Origin: Chloroflexota bacterium
GTDB taxonomy: Bacteria > Chloroflexota > Anaerolineae > B4-G1 > DUEL01
Reading direction: 5' to 3'
Assembly (NCBI GenBank): GCA_017743275.1
Contig: JAGHZG010000053.1
Location: 1-8,069 of the forward strand
Length of the DNA: 8,069 bases
The notes under the pieces are model-generated. The model worked only from the letters and a program-made list of their open reading frames with translations. It was not told the origin of the DNA and searched no databases. Made by a program: the position numbers and the translations under genes. This document shows, piece after piece, positions 5,968 to 8,069 of this stretch. The number at the start of each line of letters is the position of its first letter. The stretch's first letter is position 1.

Positions 5968-6002
5968 CCTGCGACGTGCGCCCTGCGACCTGCGACCTGC
6001 AC
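5968..6002 (+). repeat. five-copy 7-bp tandem repeat
   Basis: Five consecutive heptamers: CCTGCGA, CGTGCGC, CCTGCGA, CCTGCGA, CCTGCAC. It ends one base before the ATG of the methyltransferase gene and fills the place where a ribosome site would be expected. Confidence 0.75.
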
Positions 6003-6003
6003 C

Positions 6004-6873
6004 ATGGGCACCAAAACCAGCGCCTTCGGCTCTCCCGGACGGATCGCCCACGATTCCCGTCCGTTCTACAACAGCAGACTGTATGAAGGCCTGCCGACGG
6101 AGGAGACCGTCCCGTACGTAGAAAACCCGATCCCGGCGGAATTTCTGGACCGCATCCTCTGCAAGTCCAGCGAGCGGATGGAGGAACTCCCGGATTGCAG
6201 CGCCCACCTGATGGTCACCTCGCCCCCGTACAACGTGGGCAAAGCGTACGACGAAAACCTGACCCTGGCGGAGTACCGGGCCTTCCTGAAACGGGTCTGG
6301 AGCGAGGTGAAGCGGGTGCTGGTTCCCGGTGGGAGGGCCTGCATCAACATCGCCAACCTGGGCCGCAGGCCCTATATCCCGCTCCACGCGTTCATCATTG
6401 AGGACATGCTGGACCTGGGTTTCCTGATGCGGGGCGAGATTATCTGGGACAAAGCCGCCAGCAGCAGCCCGTCCACTGCCTGGGGAACCTGGTGCTCCCC
6501 CAGAAACCCGACCCTGAGAGATACCCACGAGTACATCCTGGTCTTTTCTAAGGGGACGTTTACCCGGGACTCCCTCCCTGGCCGGAACAGCACCATTTCC
6601 AGAGAGGAGTTCCTGGAATTCACCAGAAGCGTCTGGACTTTCCCGGCTGAGCCGGCGACGAAAGTCGGGCATCCGGCCCCGTTTCCGGTGGAGTTGCCCT
6701 ACCGTCTCATCCAACTCTACACCTTTGAAGGGGAGGTGGTTCTGGACCCGTTTATGGGAAGTGGACAGACGGCGATCGCGGCGATACGGACCAAACGTCA
6801 CTTTGTCGGATACGAGATCAGCCAGGAATATGTCCAACTGGCGGAAAGAAGAATTGTAACTGTTCAGCGCTGA
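6004..6873 (+). CDS. site-specific DNA methyltransferase, beta class (probable N4-cytosine)
   Basis: Amino-DNA methyltransferase of 289 aa using S-adenosylmethionine. Catalytic motif IV, TSPPYN, is at 72-77 and comes before the AdoMet-binding motif I, DPFMGSGQT, at 248-256; this IV-before-I order defines the beta class. The Ser in S-P-P-Y, in place of Asp, points to N4-cytosine rather than N6-adenine methylation, though this is only a tendency. The middle section (about 120-230, with WDKAASSSPSTAWGTW and HEYILVFSKG) would hold target recognition. No endonuclease gene is adjacent, so it looks like an orphan or regulatory methyltransferase. The N terminus (MGTKTSAFGSPGRI) resembles recalled family starts, supporting ATG 6004 despite the absence of a Shine-Dalgarno sequence. 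The stop codon lies in the perfect 10-bp palindrome TCAGCGCTGA (6864-6873). Confidence 0.9.
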   Translation: MGTKTSAFGSPGRIAHDSRPFYNSRLYEGLPTEETVPYVENPIPAEFLDRILCKSSERMEELPDCSAHLMVTSPPYNVGKAYDENLTLAEYRAFLKRVWSEVKRVLVPGGRACINIANLGRRPYIPLHAFIIEDMLDLGFLMRGEIIWDKAASSSPSTAWGTWCSPRNPTLRDTHEYILVFSKGTFTRDSLPGRNSTISREEFLEFTRSVWTFPAEPATKVGHPAPFPVELPYRLIQLYTFEGEVVLDPFMGSGQTAIAAIRTKRHFVGYEISQEYVQLAERRIVTVQR

Positions 6874-6910
6874 CTGAAGTCACCCTTCTCAGGCCTGCGG
6901 CCGATGGTCA

Positions 6911-6971
6911 GCCTTCGCCGACCAGGTCTCTCCGACGCACCCATAAGGGTTGTCGGCGAAGGCCGACAACC
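6911..6971 (+). promoter_or_regulatory. mutually exclusive hairpins between the methyltransferase and gcvH
   Basis: GTCGGCGAAGGC at 6952-6963 can pair perfectly over 12 bp with GCCTTCGCCGAC at 6911-6922. Part of the same segment can instead join a 10-bp perfect hairpin, GGTTGTCGGC (6948-6957) with GCCGACAACC (6962-6971), over the loop GAAG. The second stem excludes the first. A further small hairpin, GGCAC/GTGCC at 6972-6984, abuts it, and CGAT/ATCG pairs at 6994-7005. The region may terminate the upstream transcript or act as a switching leader for gcvH. No T tract is present. Confidence 0.5.
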
Positions 6972-7055
6972 GGCACAAAGTGCCCAGGGAGGGCGATTTC
7001 AATCGGCGTGAATATTGAAGAATCAAACCGGGACACGTACAACTCAACATCCGAT

Positions 7056-7061
7056 AGGAGG
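7056..7061 (+). promoter_or_regulatory. ribosome binding site of gcvH
   Basis: AGGAGG sits 6 nt before the ATG at 7068. It fixes this start over the in-frame GTG at 7008, which would add 20 residues with no counterpart in the GcvH family. Confidence 0.9.
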
Positions 7062-7067
7062 ACAACC

Positions 7068-7457
7068 ATGAAACTGGACCCCCAAGCCCGTTACTCTAAG
7101 ACCCACGAGTGGGCCCGCTGGGACGGAGAGGAAATCGTCTGCGGCATCTCCGACCATGCCCAGGAATCCCTCTCCGACATCGTCTATGTGGAACTGCCGG
7201 AGGTGGGGGACACCTTCGCCCGGGGCGACACCTTCGGCACGGTGGAATCGGTGAAAGCCGCCTCAGACCTCTATATGCCGATGGGCGGCGAAATCACCGC
7301 CATCAACGAGGACCTCCAAAGCAAACCGGAACTGGTCAACCAGGACCCCTACGGTGCGGGCTGGATGATCCGGTTCCGCCCCTCCAACCCGGCCGAGTTT
7401 GACGACCTGATGGACGCCCAGGCCTACGAGGCGTTCGTGGCCGAAGAGGAAGGGTAA
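7068..7457 (+). CDS. gcvH: glycine cleavage system H protein
   Basis: Lipoyl carrier protein of 129 aa, the standard GcvH length. It carries the aminomethyl intermediate between the P, T and L proteins of the glycine cleavage system in the cytoplasm. The family opening YSKTHEWAR, the GISDHAQ-LSDIVYVELP segment and the lipoylation motif ESVKAASDLY are all present, with Lys63 as the lipoyl attachment site. The C-terminal half (NPYGAGWM-type DPYGAGWMIRF) is also typical. No gcvT, gcvP or lipoate ligase gene lies in the window, so its partners must be elsewhere. The stop overlaps the start of the next gene (TAATG), suggesting translational coupling. A hairpin-rich leader at 6911-7005 might regulate it, but it does not resemble a glycine riboswitch. 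Confidence 0.96.
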   Translation: MKLDPQARYSKTHEWARWDGEEIVCGISDHAQESLSDIVYVELPEVGDTFARGDTFGTVESVKAASDLYMPMGGEITAINEDLQSKPELVNQDPYGAGWMIRFRPSNPAEFDDLMDAQAYEAFVAEEEG

Positions 7458-8011
7458 TGGCCAGCGAAACCGCGGAGAGTCTGAAGGCAGAGGGACTGCG
7501 CCTGTTCCAGGAGGGGCTGTACGAGGAGGCCCTGCGCCGCTTTGGAGAGGCCCAGGAGCGGTTCGCCGCCGATGGGAATGACGCCGAAGCGGCGGAGATG
7601 CTGAACAACCAGGGCGTGGTCTACCGGATGCTCCACCGCTGGGAGGAGGCGCGGGCCGCCCTGGAGGAAGCCCGGGCGGTCTTTGTCCGCATCGGCGACC
7701 GGCACCGGGAGGCCCAGGCCCTGGGCAACCTGGGCGGCCTGCTGGCCAGCCGGGGGGACTCCCTGCGGGCCCAGGAGTACCTCCGGCAGGCCGCCGACAT
7801 CTTCGCCGAATTGGGGGACAACCAGCGGCGGGCCGAAACCCTCCTGGCCCTGGGCGTCCAGATGTGGAAGGCCGGCGACCGCTGGGGTGGCCTGGCCACC
7901 TATCAGGCCGGCCTGGAGATGCTGGAGCACCCCACTCCCCAGCAGAAGACGCTGCGGGGACTGCTCCAACTGGTCGGGCGGCTGTTCCGGCTGCGGTTGC
8001 CCGCGGTGTAG
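7457..8011 (+). CDS. tetratricopeptide repeat protein
   Basis: Protein of 184 aa made almost wholly of four helical hairpins with an exact 40-residue period; the conserved small residue of helix A is Gly13, Gly53, Gly93 and Gly133. Each unit ends near a G-D/N turn (40, 80, 120). The 40-residue spacing, longer than the canonical 34, is typical of TPR_12/kinesin-light-chain-type repeats. No signal peptide or membrane segment is seen, so it is probably a cytoplasmic scaffold. It starts inside the gcvH stop codon (TAATG), with GAGGAAGGG a few bases upstream serving as a likely ribosome site. Its partner is unknown; the coupling to gcvH suggests co-expression, not a proven interaction. It ends in a basic, hydrophobic tail (residues about 168-184). 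Confidence 0.85.
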   Translation: MASETAESLKAEGLRLFQEGLYEEALRRFGEAQERFAADGNDAEAAEMLNNQGVVYRMLHRWEEARAALEEARAVFVRIGDRHREAQALGNLGGLLASRGDSLRAQEYLRQAADIFAELGDNQRRAETLLALGVQMWKAGDRWGGLATYQAGLEMLEHPTPQQKTLRGLLQLVGRLFRLRLPAV

Positions 8012-8030
8012 CGCAAGATTCATCTTGCGC
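8011..8030 (+). terminator. hairpin terminating the gcvH-TPR unit
   Basis: GCGCAAGA pairs perfectly with TCTTGCGC over a TTCA loop; its first G is the last base of the TAG stop codon. No T tract follows, so factor-independent termination is uncertain. Bases 8031-8069 hold no recognisable feature. Confidence 0.55.
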
Positions 8031-8069
8031 CACCCGTCCTCGGAGTACCGTTTCGGCCTATCGGAACGC

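Noticed and set aside
7008..7067. GTG start at 7008 for GcvH
   Set aside because: The added 20 residues are not GcvH-like, and AGGAGG at 7056-7061 points to 7068.
6874..7067. Glycine riboswitch before gcvH
   Set aside because: The conserved aptamer elements (GGAGAG region and GGCAAAAGGAC-like end) are absent, and the stems seen do not fit the tandem aptamer layout.

Overview
The window reads as a piece of a high-GC bacterial chromosome. All of its genes lie on the + strand, and short intergenic gaps are filled with degenerate, often palindromic, repeats. The gene content (a hydroxyproline-type glycyl radical enzyme, a hydrogenase-gamma-type flavoprotein, an MNT nucleotidyltransferase, a COG1579 zinc-ribbon protein, stand-alone GcvH) and the repeat style suggest an anaerobic or facultative member of the Chloroflexota (Anaerolineae-like). 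That placement is inference; no rRNA or marker gene settles it.

Layout. 23-2389 is a full-length glycyl radical enzyme that matches trans-4-hydroxy-L-proline dehydratase (HypD) in its active-site set and in its diagnostic segments. 2390-2822 is a structured non-coding block with three 37-bp ATCCGT arrays (one inverted) and nested inverted repeats. 2823-3176 is an MNT-type nucleotidyltransferase antitoxin. Its partner HEPN toxin gene begins at 3151 with a perfect ribosome site but breaks off after about 11 recognisable residues, so the toxin-antitoxin pair is a relic. 3214-4053 is an FAD/NAD(P)H and [2Fe-2S] electron-transfer subunit like sulfhydrogenase gamma or AsrB, with no partner subunit nearby. 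A long palindrome of CACGAAG/CACAAAG heptamers follows (4056-4179). 4276-5151 is lgt, whose last 13 codons are the arm of another palindromic repeat (5110-5188). The other arm of that repeat runs up to the COG1579 gene at 5197-5907. 6004-6873 is an orphan beta-class DNA methyltransferase that starts directly after a 7-bp tandem repeat. A leader region with competing hairpins (6911-6984) precedes gcvH (7068-7457), which is joined by a TAATG overlap to a TPR protein (7457-8011) and closed by a hairpin at 8011-8030.

How the genes work together. There is little sign of one pathway. Only gcvH and the TPR gene look translationally coupled, and only mntA and the broken HEPN gene form a recognisable module. 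HypD would feed hydroxyproline into P5C/proline metabolism but needs a radical-SAM activase that is not seen here. I found no convincing new multi-gene system. The most unusual material is the intergenic repeats: three families can be reduced to one heptamer theme (CACRRAK), and one of them has become part of the Lgt coding sequence. The HEPN remnant is the other item of note.
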